Source: Ifrita kowaldi (Eukaryota > Chordata > Aves > Passeriformes > Cinclosomatidae). From it: DNA of 64,000 nucleotides. The notes under the pieces are model-generated. The model saw nothing but the letters and a program-made list of their open reading frames with translations. It ran no database searches and was not told the origin of the DNA. Position numbers and translations under genes: made by a program. Within the stretch, counting starts at the first letter, position 1. Each line of letters opens with the position of its first letter. Below, one piece after another: positions 47,311-61,600 of this stretch. The stretch is taken from positions 217,616 to 281,615 of the forward strand of contig VZRS01012606.1 of assembly GCA_013398055.1 (NCBI GenBank), written 5' to 3'.

Positions 47311-49261
47311 AGAAAAGAAAAAAAAAAAGAGGAAAAGCTGTGACCTGGCACGCCAAAGGTGATCTATTTCTTCCGTGTAAGTGTTGATAAAGCTTTTTTT
47401 CCCTTTTGTCACTCATCCTCTTGCCAGAACAGTCTTTTTCAAGAAATCAATCTCTTTCCTATAGCCAGTGGATGATACAAGAGTTTGGAATAAATGCTTG
47501 AACTATGTTCAGCTTTCAGAGATTATTTTGTCCCAAACTGTCAGAAGGCACTTTATTTTCGTCAAAGCCTCAATCAAAGATTTTTGTTCTATCTTTGAAG
47601 GATCCTTCCTTCAGGGATTCACGCCCATTCAACCAGATCATTAGCAGCTTCTTAAGCACAGAGGAACAGGCCCTTTTGATAAAATCTGCAAGGCCCTGAG
47701 CCGGACTTGCATTTGCTCTTCCATTATAGGCTGAAACAGGAACCTTGCACTTCTCTGAGTCTGCTTTGAGCACTGGATCCTGTAGACTACCCTTACCTGT
47801 CCTGTTCATATTTAATCACGACATTTGAAAAGACCCAACTGGACGAAGTTATGCCTGTTTACCTCATCAGTTTTCATTTTGCTACATAGTTGAATTTTCT
47901 GGTTTATTTGTGTGGTTCCTATGGCTTGTTGCCTGGCAGGTATTAGTCTGGATTGGTGGGCGGATTTTCTTGGCACAGAGGATTCTCACTTAAATGATCT
48001 CCTTAGCTTTTGTGGTTAAAATTGATGCCTTGACACCACGAGAAATGACCTTTGCTTGTCTATATGTTGTTATCTTATCTATGATGCTCTTTTACCTTCA
48101 TCCACATACTACTTAGTGCAGCTTTGTCCCCAAGACATAGCTATGACCTGTCTTCTCCCTGCCTTCATAAGCCATGTAATTTTAGGGATCATGCTTAGCA
48201 GGCATGCACTCAAAAGCTGGCATGCAGAAAATCACAAGTTCCTTCTGTTTGTTCTGAAGGACCTTTAGAAAGTTGTACCCACCCCCTGCTTAGTTCTGGC
48301 AAAGCTGGAGTCATTCTCGTGTGTGTTTAGTGGGAGCTGTCAGTGCTCCACAACTGTCTAGATCAGACCTGGAGCTCGAGAGCTAAAAACAACCCCAAAA
48401 TGCAGAGATGATGTATGACATTTACATTTGCAGAAAGACAGAATATTAAGACAGAGTTTCCTTCCTACATTTTTTTTTTTTTAAGTTGAAGAGAAGAAAC
48501 CTAGACCACTAAATGCTGCTACCAGTTTTGTTTCTTTTGGATGTGCATGTGGACATGCTTCAATAAGTTTACAATGTTGTAATGGGTTCTATATATGGAT
48601 ATTTTAAAGGTGATATTGTAGTAATAATAGGGTAGGGCAGAGATGCTGAGCAAGGTCAGTGGGCTTGCACACTGATGAAGTCAAAGAGTAGGAGGAATGA
48701 GGAGGGCTTGTGAGAGTACATCCTTTGTGCCTGCTACCCCTGAATCTAAATTTAGCTGAATTCAGGAAACTTGAATCACTAAGAAACCTGCATTAAAAAA
48801 AAAAAAACCACCAAACAGATATTCTTTAAATTTCTTTCTTTTTTTTCCTCTTTTTTCTTTCCCAGATACTCAGTTTCATTGCCCAGCCTAAATAACTTAT
48901 GTATCAGTCACACAGTTGCACTGTTCTCAATGATATCACACAGAAGTAATGTGATTAATAATGTGATTACGGACTTTCCATCTCTACCAATGCAGAAGAT
49001 GCTGGGATAGCAGCTGCCTAACCATTGCACATAAGAGCCACCACTGTGATGGACAAGGAACAGTCTGTGATCCCTATTTTGGAAGCGGAAAAATAACAAA
49101 AGAAAACAGAGGTTTCACACTTTGTTCTTTTGCTAGTGTGCTTTCCATTTTCTGCGTTTACTAATACGGTGCCATATAGGTAGCCCAGTAAGAACTTCCA
49201 TGTTAAGAAGTTCATCTTCATTTTCTGCTAGATAAATATCTACCCTTTGGAGGATGCTGCT

Positions 49262-49299
49262 TCTGTTGGTTTTCCATTTCTCTGTTGGTTTTCCATTTC
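49262..49299. repeat. Two-copy tandem repeat, about 20-bp unit
   Basis: The unit TCTGTTGGTTTTCCATTTC occurs twice in a row. Confidence 0.85.
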
Positions 49300-52200
49300 A
49301 CTGGTTGACTGTAAGCATCACTGTTCTTAAAAGAACAGGCCAGATGCTTGGAAAGGGTAAAGCAGCACAGCAAAGCAGCTGCCTCTGCTTTTGCCACCTG
49401 AGACCCTCTTGTTATCTTTTTTTTTTTTTTTGTCTACCCGTTGTGCATTTTGTAGCTCTGAGCAAACTTTGTTGATATTGTTATTGGCAGTTATATCTTC
49501 ATTAGTTTCTGTCTTGCCTATAAATGTTTCCAGCATTCCTGCCTTGTTTATTTCTGTTCAAGAGCTGTAAGCTTTGGTAATTTTTCAAGTTGTCATCTCA
49601 CACTTCCAAAATCACCAGATTTCTTTCATTTGCACAAGTGCAGTCTTTGAAGTGTCTTTTACTTCCTGCAAAGAGGTTACATCCAGCTTTTTAAAAAACT
49701 TAGAAGTCCTGTTTCCTTCTAATTATTCTCCCCAGTAAGAATTAGTCTGCGCTGGTGCAAGATGTGTGTCTTTGGGAGCTCTGCTAGATAGTGGTGTAGT
49801 TAGAAGCTCTGCTCTCAGTCTGTGTCCTCTTTAACATTAATGAGGTGTAGGGATTGTGGATAGCAGATGTGTGAAATCCTGAAGGTTTTTACATTGCCTT
49901 TTAAATTCAGTCAAAAATAGTACTGGTGAAATGTTCCTACCATAAAGAATTGTTGGGGATGCATGTGCTTGGGTGGTGAGAGAGGTAGCAGAGAGCTTGC
50001 AACAAGTGAGGTGGAACAGAGCAGGGATAGGCACTACCAAGGTGAGATTATTCAGTGTTCATTCCACTATTTTGATTATTTTTGTAATTCTCATTTTATT
50101 TTTGCTGATGAAATTTCTTGTTGGATGCCCTTCCATGGAAAACTTAGTAATTTTCCTACATAGTTAATATTCAGATATAAAAAAACCTATTACAGTCTAA
50201 ATGATGAATAGATGCTAATTTATACACATATACATATACTCAGAATGCCTAATTAATGATCTTCTGTGTCAGTCACGGATATGCAAATGGTTATATTTTG
50301 CGAGTCTTATCATAATTGTGTTGCCCTGCTGGCTTCAGTTTGGGGGAGTGTTTTCACTGCAGTTTAGGAAGGGATAAAAAAGAGACTGAGCAACAAGGCA
50401 GTAAAGAACACAACTGCTGTGCTGATCAATCAAAACCAGGCAGATCCTGGTTGTTTTCAAGGGTGCCAGAGGCATTTCTGGAGCAGGAACTAAGTTAGAG
50501 GAGAGCTCTCTGGAGAGCTCACCTATCCCTGTCCGCTATAAAGAGAGCTATATTCACTATACCTGACTGGACTAATGCCTGAAGTAATGTTTGGAGCTCC
50601 TCATGAACCCATCATTTCTCATTTTGCTTTCTCTTTGCCATTGATGCAGATGTTCCTGCAAAAGGAGAAGATTCACAGTGTATTTTATTAGAGTTTTTGA
50701 GTATGTTTCACTACATAAATAATTCTACTCTTCGTAATTACGGAGGACATTAATAAAAATAATCATTTTCTCCTGTGATACATACTTGCACTGAATTGTT
50801 CCAAATCTGCAAGTCCTGGGACTGGGACAAAGGAAAATGGACAATGCTAGTCATTGTTATGTCTGTCTTTTTGGTATCTTGGACTGAAAACAGCTGTGAG
50901 GGTGGAAAAATTTAATCATGAAAAATTTCATGCAATTACTGGCCTTGGAAAATACATATTTTAAAAAATGAATGAATGCAAGCTTGTTTCTAACCTCCAG
51001 CACTTGTATCAGGGTGTGGTATGGGCTGAGGGTTTGATGGGGGCAGCTATTTTATCACATCCCAAGTACTTCTTAAAGGCCTCCCTTTGTCGCCTTTATT
51101 CCATGGTGGAATTAGTTTGTATTGTTTCACCTGAAGCTGTGTCTGTAAGCAGAAGGTGGTGATTGTGCCACAGCCCAGGAAAAAGACAGGCTGAACCTCG
51201 CTTTGAGGAAACTCAGATCTTGCGTCCAATAAGGAGAGTTCATGGCTCTGCTATCGGCACAGCTCTTAAATCACCACTGGGATTTGCAAGGAGTTCACAG
51301 CAGAATAACTATGAAATCATGGCTCTGAATTGATCCTGTGGGCTGGGATGTCAGACCCTGCCTGGGGAAGCTATTGATTCTCAACACACAGTCTCAGAGG
51401 ACAGGGAGGTGGTGTGATCTGTACTGCTGTGCTCTTTCCTCCCTCACACAGGTTATGACCATTGTGACACAGGGATCCAGTTCTTCTCCATGATAGCTGG
51501 GTTACCTTGGTCCTTACTGCTGCAGGATTGCAAAATTGGAGTCTGCGCCTCCTGAGATTTCTGCTTTTGCTTCTCCTCTTTGCCTCCTTGCATTGGCTTT
51601 GTGGTCACTTTTAGCCGTGTCAGCACACTGAAAATTGCTGACAGTAAACACCAAAGGCATGCATGCATGCTACTGAAAAATAAGAAACAACCACAAGGAA
51701 AACAGCCTTGAGTAAACAGTGGATTTGCTCACTGTTAAATGTTCACAGGTTCCACACACAGCCTGGAGCCTCCTACTAAATACAGGGCTTGGAATTTTGT
51801 TTTTAAAGGACATTGATACAGGCTGTGACACTGCTCAATTTTCCATGTGACTTTTGGTATATGCAGTAGGAGGGAGGTTCATCCTGCATGGTGCCATACA
51901 GAACAGGAGAAGTATTAAGACTTCCAAGAAGAGCAGCAGCCGTCAGCATGCGGGATTCTGGGTTTTATGTCAGGAAATGTGGCCGTCCATCCACAAGACA
52001 GCCTGGGGATCAAAGAGGGACACACAGGTCTGATGCTCTGTGCCGTCACTGTCATGCCCACCCTCAGGAAGGTGAATGATGTAGTGTGCAGATCAGCATT
52101 AAATGTTGTGCACTGCAGCAGGCCTGAATTTTGCACAGATTAAATGCTGGGAAAGGGAGGGCAGAAAAAGGTACATCCTTGGGCTCATCCAAGGTCATGT

Positions 52201-55200
52201 AGACTGGGGAAACATGCTTCTCTTGTAAGTACCTGAGCACATCCCAATATTTGGTAGCATTGCCAGGGTATTCCCATGTTCCTGTAGCTCTCCTGTAGGT
52301 TCAGCGTGGCCTGGTTAGCCATCAGTGATGGAGCTGAGGAGCTGGATTCTGCTTCTGCCAAGCTTGCCTAGGTGGACAGGTCCATGGAATTGTCCACAAA
52401 GCCCAGAGCTGCGTGTTGCCAGGAGCTGGGCTCAGCTTACAGAGTGCAGGGAGGAGCAGGCTGGACCCAATCAAAAATGGATTTTTGCTGGGAGCGTGTT
52501 GCTATTTTTATAGTTTACCCAACTGCTTTGGAGCCATTACAGCTGTCCGAAGCAGTTGTAGTGCACACCTTCTTGGAAACACTCAATCCTGCCTGGTGTT
52601 GTCCAACCTCAGAGCTATGTCCACCTCTTTAGAGGCTCTCATCAGTAGCCACTTACCCACCCACGAGAAGTTCCAGCAACATGGGCACTGTCATGGAGGG
52701 TGACCCCAGAGCTTCCTTCCTCTTTGCTTTGCACCAGAAATGGTACAGGATGCAGATGAGAAGACCTACAACCTGGACCAGAAACATATAGATAAAACAC
52801 AGGCTAGATTCGCATTTCTCCAAAGTTAAAAGAAAGTTTGTTTGTGGAAATTATTAATTATTCTGCCATCAAATGATGCAGTTAGGATTTGGAGCTGTTC
52901 TATATTAATGAAAGGAATGAGATGGAGGTGTCTTTACAAACAAACTGTAGGCCTGCTGGTAGATAAGCACAGATACTGATAGGTGAAAGAAGCAATGAGA
53001 GGAACCATAAATTCCATAGGAATTCCACTAATTGACACAGACTGTTGCTTACCCAAGGCCATGCTAAATTCCTGGACTTCGAGAAAAAGAACAGAGACAC
53101 AAAGAAAAGTAAGGGGGGAGGGATGCACATTGGAAGGGGGTCTGTATTAGGTGATTCGGGAAGCTCACACTTCTCAAGTATCTCAGTCAATGGGGAAAGA
53201 GAGAAGGAAATGTGACTGGGTAATTAGGATAAAAAGGAGGCTGCATCCTCTAGCAGTTTGAGAGACCCCAGGGAAATGCCCCATGGCCTCTCCCTTTATT
53301 CGAATAAAGTTACAGGACTCCTCTGTCTCCTTTTTGGACAGAAAACCTCTGACATCGTGGATTAATTTTCCTGACATTAAGAATATCTAATTAAGAAGAT
53401 GGTTTCCAAACTCAGTTTAAATTTGGTGTGGTCTCATTCATGCCTATCAGCCATGCTGCATTTTAGTATGAGCTAGTTCAAGCTGGCTTAAATCTCTGCT
53501 TTAGACTGAATTAAAGAAAGACAATCCAAAGCTGATGGAGTCCTTACTGCCTTCCCAGCTCAAGGTAAAATGCCATGAGAAGCAGTTGCTGGAAGCTGGG
53601 TAAAGAGATCAATAATAGGGGAAAAGTCAAGGGTTAGGGGGATTTGTCTTTGTGTTGTGTGTGTGCTGCTGCCTGCTTGAGCCAACAGGCCTGGCAGAGG
53701 CTGCTCTTCCTGCCTGTGAGTAGGGGATGCTCTGCTCTGAGCACTGTGTAGGCAAGGAATAAACCAACCAAAATTATTGACACCAGAGACTGTCGCACTT
53801 GGACACGAAAGAACCACGCAGACACCTTGTCAGGAGAGAAGCAAGGAAGCAAGAGGGGATCAGAGACCCAGTGCTTTATTATATATGTTCTTAGAAATCA
53901 CCGTGGATTGGAGGGAGAAATTACCACCCCTCAATCACACTGGTCAAAGGGAAAATCCATCAAGCATCTCTGCCTAGGAGAATGGAATGAAAACAATAAG
54001 GGACAGTTAACAAAACATGGCTATGTTTACAGAAAGTGTGTGAGAAACTGTTACAGCAAATGAAAACATCGAAGAACTGCAAAACTCAGGGCGACAAGAG
54101 ACTACATAAAATCCCTGCTGTAAAGTTCCCTGCACTGGAACTCCAAATATTTCTTAAATAATTACTAGGTGGAGGCTGGCATATACTGACTAAATTTTGT
54201 GAATCTTGCATTAGAAAGGGGGTTGTACATTGGAGAGCCTTCTGCTATATTTAGAATGAAACTCCATGCTCCCACTGTCAGGATGGGAGCTTAATTACAG
54301 CGTGCTGCAAACTTTACTTTTGTGAAGGATATTTTTCTGCACTGCTTGCTTCAAAAAGCACAGTTTTGCTGCTATTTTTATGATGCTTTTGCAACAGTAG
54401 CAGGAGTTTAAAAGGGTTAGGTGAAACTTGAGAAGGATTCTCTGACAAAACTAGCGATAGTATCTGTGTGGTTCCCAGTGTGGAATTTCTCACCAGCTGA
54501 AATGAATCAATGTCAGGAGGAAGTTGTAGCAGGTTGCTGTTGGTTTTTTTTCCTTACTTTTTACTTTTTCCCCCCTTCCTGCAACTTGCAATTTGCTTTT
54601 TTATTACACCCCAAATTATCTGCTCAGATTTTTAACATGGATTCATATTTGCTGCTTATGAGTGGGTAGCTACTAGAGGATTGCAATAGAAAAGTAGAAC
54701 TAATAAGTTCAGCAAGTTTTACATCCAAAAACAATGAAAAGGTGCACATGATTCAGCCTCCCTGCCTTAAGAGATAGCTGCTATTTGCTTACAAGAATTG
54801 CCAAGCTCTAAGGAGACTTTTGTCCTTATCATGGAACTGGGATGCGTTGTGCAGTGGCCAGCATGCTTTGCTGCAGGGAGTAGTGTTGTGTGGTGTGGTG
54901 GTGGTCAAGAGCTTTTGGGTGAGTGTTGGACATGAACTGCAAAGGATCTTAAGGCTGCAGAGAAAAATGTTTAGAAAACGGAAAACAAGGAAGATTCAGG
55001 GGAAATGAGGATGGAGTGGTCTGTATTTGTTCTTTCTTAAGGTCTCTTTCCCTCATTCAAAGGAGTTGTTATCTGTCTCCTTGAGCTGTGTGTGCATACA
55101 AGGGAAAGAGTGGTGGGAAAGAGTTATAGTTTAAGCAGCATAAAAACCTTGACCTCTCCCCAAACAGTGCTGTGTCGAGGGATACATGTTTCTTATTCGG

Positions 55201-55544
55201 GCGGCACAACTTGCATAATCCTGCGTGTTTCTGAGGGTAAGGATTACAGCCGAAATTATACTGGCATCTTTCAGAAAGTTCTCAAATGTGATGCAGGACT
55301 GAGTTCCCACTGGAGTTACTCCAAGAAATCTGCATCACTGCTGTTAGCATTCTGCTGCAGGAGAAGGTTTCGGTGTTTTGCAACAGTCAGATGCTGGGGG
55401 AAGTAAAGCAGAGCCAAGGTATGCTGAGCTGTCTGGTCAAGCAAAGGTATTTGAAAGTCCAAATTCAGTCTGCACCTAGGAAAAGATTCCCTAAAGAAAC
55501 AAGGTAATTCAAAGTGAGCAGCATCTGCCCACGTTTTTAAAAAA

Positions 55545-55612
55545 CTCTTTTAAATTCAATTAAATATTTAATTAAATATTTTAAATTCAATTAAACATTG
55601 ATTAAAGCTGTC
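55545..55612. repeat. AT-rich imperfect repeat
   Basis: TTAAATTCAATTAAA occurs twice, separated by ATTTAATTAAATATT, and is followed by a related ATTGATTAAAG. The TTTAATTAAA palindrome lies at the centre. Confidence 0.8.
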
Positions 55613-58600
55613 ATAAAGTGGAAAAATTCCCATTTTTTAATGGTAGCAGAGAAGTTTTCTAGAAAATATTAATTTGTCAACATGTTACAGTAAAAAGCAA
55701 ATATGACATAACCTGCTAGAAAAAACATTATTTTCACTTCTGCAAATAGTAACGTAAATGTTTAATTTGCTTTTATTTCCCCTTCTTGGTTTTTAAACGG
55801 AAAATAACATAATTGGAGATTTGATGGTAGATTACACAGTACAGAAGCTTGACACCTGCTACAAGGTCTTCTTTCTGCAAAATCTTTTATGATGTAACAA
55901 TATAAATTCATCTATCTAGAGTAAACTGTTTTTGATTCCCATGGGACTCTCACATGGTGTAAGGATTCTACTGAGACTGCTCACCCTATGAGCAGAAAAT
56001 ATACACAGGTGCCATTTGCAAAATCCCAAAAGAGAGAAACTCTAATTGGAAATAACAATAATTGAAAACATTTTTAATTCAGCCAGAGTCATTCTCAAAG
56101 ACATTCCAGCAATTTATGAGAAAATTACTGCTACAATAATGAACAACCCCAATGGCTGGGCATGGGTTAAATAATTCAGGATCTGGAGGTGGTATTTTGC
56201 CTGTGTGCTCTGTTTCTTGGCTTTAAGAGTATCGTGGCTGCCCTCCTGTGAGAAGGGTGCTCATTTCCTATAGAAAGGATGAAAAGCTTCCTCACTTTCT
56301 GAAACACTGAAGGTCCCTCAGTTTTCAGAAACTTGCCTGAGTAGAGCTGCTATCTGAAAGTCGAACAAATAAACCTCACTTGTTCCTGCTTTCCCTGTGA
56401 TTTGGGACTCTTGGTTCAAGCAATACTTCGCACAGTGAAGGAGAGAATTTGTTAAATTTATTAATTATGGGCCAGATTTGGACATTCCAGTTCTTTGCTT
56501 ACCTACTCTATGACAATGTAAGAACAAAGCCAAGATCTTTCTAATCTGGTTTTCTTTGACAGTGTGCCAGAACGAAGTGGCATCATCTGGCAAAGTAGAG
56601 TGAATATTTTGCTAGAACAACTCTGGTGTGTTTATGTTTTTTAAACATAATCTGAGATGTTAAAATCCTTTCTGTCAGTGAGATCTAGGCATTAGTCCTT
56701 ACACAGTTCTTGCTGCAGTTAAGAATTACATAACAATCTTATTGTTATGGATAAAAATAATAAACTAGTAAGGATCAACAGAATATTTGTCTAGAAAAAA
56801 GGAGACAAAAAGGTTGTTTTGTCTTTCTGTAGAATGTGTAGAGAAAAGCTCTTCCACAGAGACCAAAGCTTTTGGAAGAGAATGGATTGAAATGGTTGAT
56901 TTAATGTAGCTTCATAGGATAAATGTTTTGACTAATACCTTCCCCAGGTCATTAAGTAAATGGTAAAGCAGAGTTTCTTTGCTATAGTCTGTTCCATTGC
57001 CGTGAAGGCACTTCCATGAAGTTGAGTGCTTGTTGCTGAGAAATACTGACTTAGTGAAGCAGACTGGGCAAAGGGCTTCATACACAACATTTTTACCTCC
57101 TGTTGGTCTCTCTCCATCCCATCTCTTCTCTTTAAAGGTCCTGTAACAACACTGCATTAGAGGTAGTTTTAAGTGAGGATGCTGTGATTTTTTTTTTTAA
57201 TCTCCTTATTCCTAGTCCTGGTATCAGTATGCTCCTTTAAGGAGAGCTGTATTAATGCCGTTCATTCTCTTTAATGTATTACTACTTCATTGCAAGGTTA
57301 CTGCTGGCACCTCAGGGCTTCGTCTAGCAGGAATGGCCAAGAGGAAAATAGACACCTTGAGACCTTCTGTTCTCCAGCTCCACTGAGAAGTGTAGATGGG
57401 TGGAAAGGAGAAGTAGGGAAGCGCCAGAGAGAATATTGCTCTGTCTGCCTCCTTCCTCCTATAAATAGTAGTGCTGGAAACTTCAGTCTGGGGTCTAAAT
57501 CTTTCCATCTGAGACCAAAATTATGCTAGGTCTGGCTTAAAAGTATCTTTCTATCATCTTCTCTTCCCAGACCCTAATGCAGTGACAGCCAGGCTCTGGT
57601 TTCACAACACACCCATCTAGACCTCAGGAAGTAGAGAGGCCCGAAGGGTCAAGAGTCACCTGTTACTATAATAAGTTTACCAGACCCAAAGTTTGATTGG
57701 GTAAATTAGATCCGGTAAATATTTAGCTGTCCATCCTGTAAACATCATGGAGTCTGTAATGTGTAATATATGATGGGGTAAGCCACCAATAGCTGGGCAA
57801 AGGCCCAGCAAATGCCAGGACAGCCATGCAGGGTATTCCCTGCCCTGAGCCAGGGCACAGCCTCTTGGCAGAGCCCTAGGCACAAGAGAGCTGGTCCAGG
57901 TAGGGGCTGCCCATGGGAGCTAAATGAGGGAGAGAAGAAAAAAGACATTTTCCTTTCTCTCCCTTCTTAAAAGCAGTGCTGGCTGATGTTCCTGTTATTA
58001 CTGACACGTTTCAGGAATAAACATCAATAGGAGCTGGGGATGCAGAGCTAACATCAGCACAGCCTTTGTGTACTTTTGCTCCACAGGGTTTCCACTTTTT
58101 CCTGCCACTTATTCTTCTGAGGAGACTTTTTTGACTAAGACAATATTAGGCTGCTTTGTTACTGGCTCTCTTTTTGTCAGTCCACCAGCAGGAGATGCTT
58201 TGTAAGCTGGAATGAAGATAAAGTCCTGGAAGACAAAGTAATCAAAATGAGGCAGGGCGGAGGGGACTACCCGAAAAGTGCAACTCAGGTATTCCCTAAC
58301 TTTGTGGCATTCACAGCTGGGTTGTGGTTGCAGCTGACACAAGGGACCTGGTTCCTAGTGGATCCGAGTCTGCAACACTGTGTTTTACTTGCAAAATCTG
58401 CCAGTTTCCTGTCCTGAGGTCATTCTGGCCAGCAACGAGCAGGGAAACAGAAGCTGCTGCAGGTATTAGCTGCCAAAATCAGGCAGCGCAAAAGGCTGCT
58501 CACTTGGCCTACCCAGGATGTCTGTTGTGGTTTTGATTTGCAGCTGTCACTCAGGTAGGGGATTTATGTGAAGTGTGGATCATAATCCAGAATTAAAATA

Positions 58601-61600
58601 AGTACAGGACTGTTTAAATTCTGAAGTTCTGGTTTGGAGTGATCAGTTGTTCAAATTGCAAGAAAATAATCTCTCAACTTTTATTGGAAGAGCATCCAGG
58701 AAAGGCTTTGAATAGATTGTTTCTGTCACTCTGTACAACACTGCTGCTGATAGTTTCTGTGCTTGCTTCTGAAGGAGAAATGCAGGCCAAACAATGCCAA
58801 ACTTGTCACTTCCATAGGCAGAACTATCAGCCTGGCCACTAATACAGAAGTGCCAAGGGAAACATTATATTTTCCTGGATTTTTTTTTCTTTCCTTGAAG
58901 CTTTCTACAAGATTTCCTTGGGTGAAACAGATGCAAGGCAGAAGTGCAGCTGAACAGATGCAAACTGGATAATTAGCAGAGACTGAAATGTGTAGTGAAC
59001 TTCTTCACACATCAACATGCATCCACATCAGCACACATCCCTGTGAGCTCAGAGAGAGGAAGGAAGCTGTTATAGGAAAGGAAGTATGTGATGGTGTTTC
59101 CTATGTAAGAACACTCTCACAGAATGTCTAAAGAAGCATAAGCTGGAGTTCTCTGGGCCACTGTAGAGCTGAAGGAGGTTTCGATACCTGTCCTATAGCT
59201 GGGCGACGTTTCCTGTAGGCGTCAGTGTTAATTATCTATGAATAGCATGGCCTCTGAAAAATTACTTTGAAATCTGAGTTTTAGGTTGACATCTGAGTTT
59301 TGATCTCTAAGTTACCCTTGCCAGTTACTGGAATTGCATTACTCTGATTTATTGATTTATTTGCTTTATTGTTACCATTAATAAGCATTCCTCTGATTAT
59401 CTAAATATGCCGTAGAGAAAAGAGAAAGTATATGCTACTGGATGACCTTAAATCTACATTGTAGGATCTATAAATCCTGGTGTCTTAGGCCAAAGAAGGC
59501 CGTTGTTCCATTTAGTTGGTAGAAAAAAGCCCTGATCAGCTGCAATCCTTTTTATAAGTGCCAATCTTTACAATCTGCTGGCAGTGCTCAAGACACCAGA
59601 AGCATGCTGAAAATGGTAATTGGTTTGCCCTGCTGACATGGGCACCAAGAAAAACTACCTTGTAGGCCAGATCCAGTCCTTATGGCACAGGCTGGCCATG
59701 CCCAGTCCTTAGCATCACTGCAAGTGAAACACTTTGGCTCTGTCACACACTTTATTTGGGGAAGTACCAGAATCCACTTCGGAAATTATTTCAGTGAGGC
59801 ATTTTAAGGTGAACCTGGCACTGTTTTCAGTTTGTTTTAAATGCTGTACTATGAATTGCAGGAATCTGGGGAGATGGTTGAAATACAACAGCAAAGGTTC
59901 CAGCATGAGACATGGCAGATGACCAAAAGTGGGGATATTTTCAGCTGTTTGAAACCAAACCAGCCTCCCTTGTCTGTCAGTAACACAAAGCCCATCAATC
60001 CCTAGTGTGCTTTCCAAATTCTGCCCCCCAGGCCACTCTCAGGGTGTTCTGCAAAGTGCTTTCCAATAGCATCTAATTGGCCTCCATTCTTCAGGCTTCT
60101 TAAAGAGCCCATCCAACACCGCATGTAGTCAGCAGCTTCTGATGTAAGTTTATTAATGCTTGGGCATATCATAACGTTCTCATTAGGTACCTTCAGCGAA
60201 GTACAACTGATGAGTTGCCATTTTTGTGCACTGTTATGTGGCTGATTTTTGTGTGGCTAGTGACAGTGAATGCCAGTCCAATGTTGCTGATTTCAAGGCA
60301 GGGATTATTGATGTGAACTGGCAGGAACAAGAAACATTTCCAGAAATGTCTTTCAGTTTTGGGGTACCTGTTCAAAGTTCCTTATGTGCAAAGGTCTCAT
60401 GTGCAGAAATCTGATACTTGGCATTTTTCAAAACCTGGCTCCTTTATACGTGTAGATGAGACACACTTAATATTTGAACTGTTCTGGAAATGGAAATGCA
60501 GGTGGTTGCTTTTGGAGTTTTGAGGCTTTTTTCCTCTCTTGTTTCTTTAACTGACAACCTGAAATTCCACTTCCCAGGCCAGTAAGTGTATCTTCTGTAG
60601 TGGAGCTTGTACTTACCCTACTCAGGACCTAGAAACCAAGATTGGAAGTGACAACCCCCATTCCTTACTCTTCACACCTCCACTTTGTCTCGCTGCCCTT
60701 CCACTTCACAGAGGCAGAGCTCAGCCACTGCTGCTTGTAACTGAGTGCTTCCCTTGGAGGCCTGGGACTGCAAACAAACCATTTAGTCTACATGTGGTGG
60801 TTTAGATTTGTAATGATGAAACCTAGATCCAGATTCTCCCTGGAGGAAATGAAGCAGGAAATGGCATCTTCTCCATTTCCTTTACCTCAGCGTCACCCAG
60901 TGCATTTTCTGATGAGATGGTACTATGGTTGAGGAACACTCAGGGGATTTTTTCTTTCCCCTAGGTTTTTCTCCTGACAAATGTAGTCTCTGTCAATCCT
61001 TCCATTTATTTCCCTTGAAAGTGTGAATTATAAGAATGTTCAGGGTTTTTATCTAAACAGATTACAGACAGTGGATGTACAGCAATTTATTACACTATTC
61101 TTCCACGATATTGATTAATAGGAAACTATCTCCATTGTGTAAACCTAGGTTCTAGGTTCCTGGAAAAAAGCTGTTTTATTCTGAGGAATGATCAACTTAA
61201 ACTGTAAATGTATAACTATGCCGTCATGGTGCATTTTATTCAAAGGGGATGGGAAGGAGGAAATTGTTGTTGCTTTAAACCTTACTGTGTTCTTTGTGCA
61301 TTTTCTTGAGTCATATCTCAAAGATGGAAACCAGTCAGTCCCTTCAGAGGTACCATTTCAAATCAAATTGTGAAATATGTTTTAAACAACTAACAAGTAT
61401 GTAATGTATGCCTTCAAGTAACTGAATCTTTAAAAATTGGTAGTAATTTCATTCTGAAATTAAAATCTCCATGGCGATTCATCTTCAGTGGCCCTGTCTA
61501 CACATCTATTTTGTCACTTATGCTAGTCTGTGTCAGAGAGCATGTGTGGTGTGGTCCAGGCCAGCTCAGTGCCCAAGGAGGTTCTAGGCTAAAGGGAACA

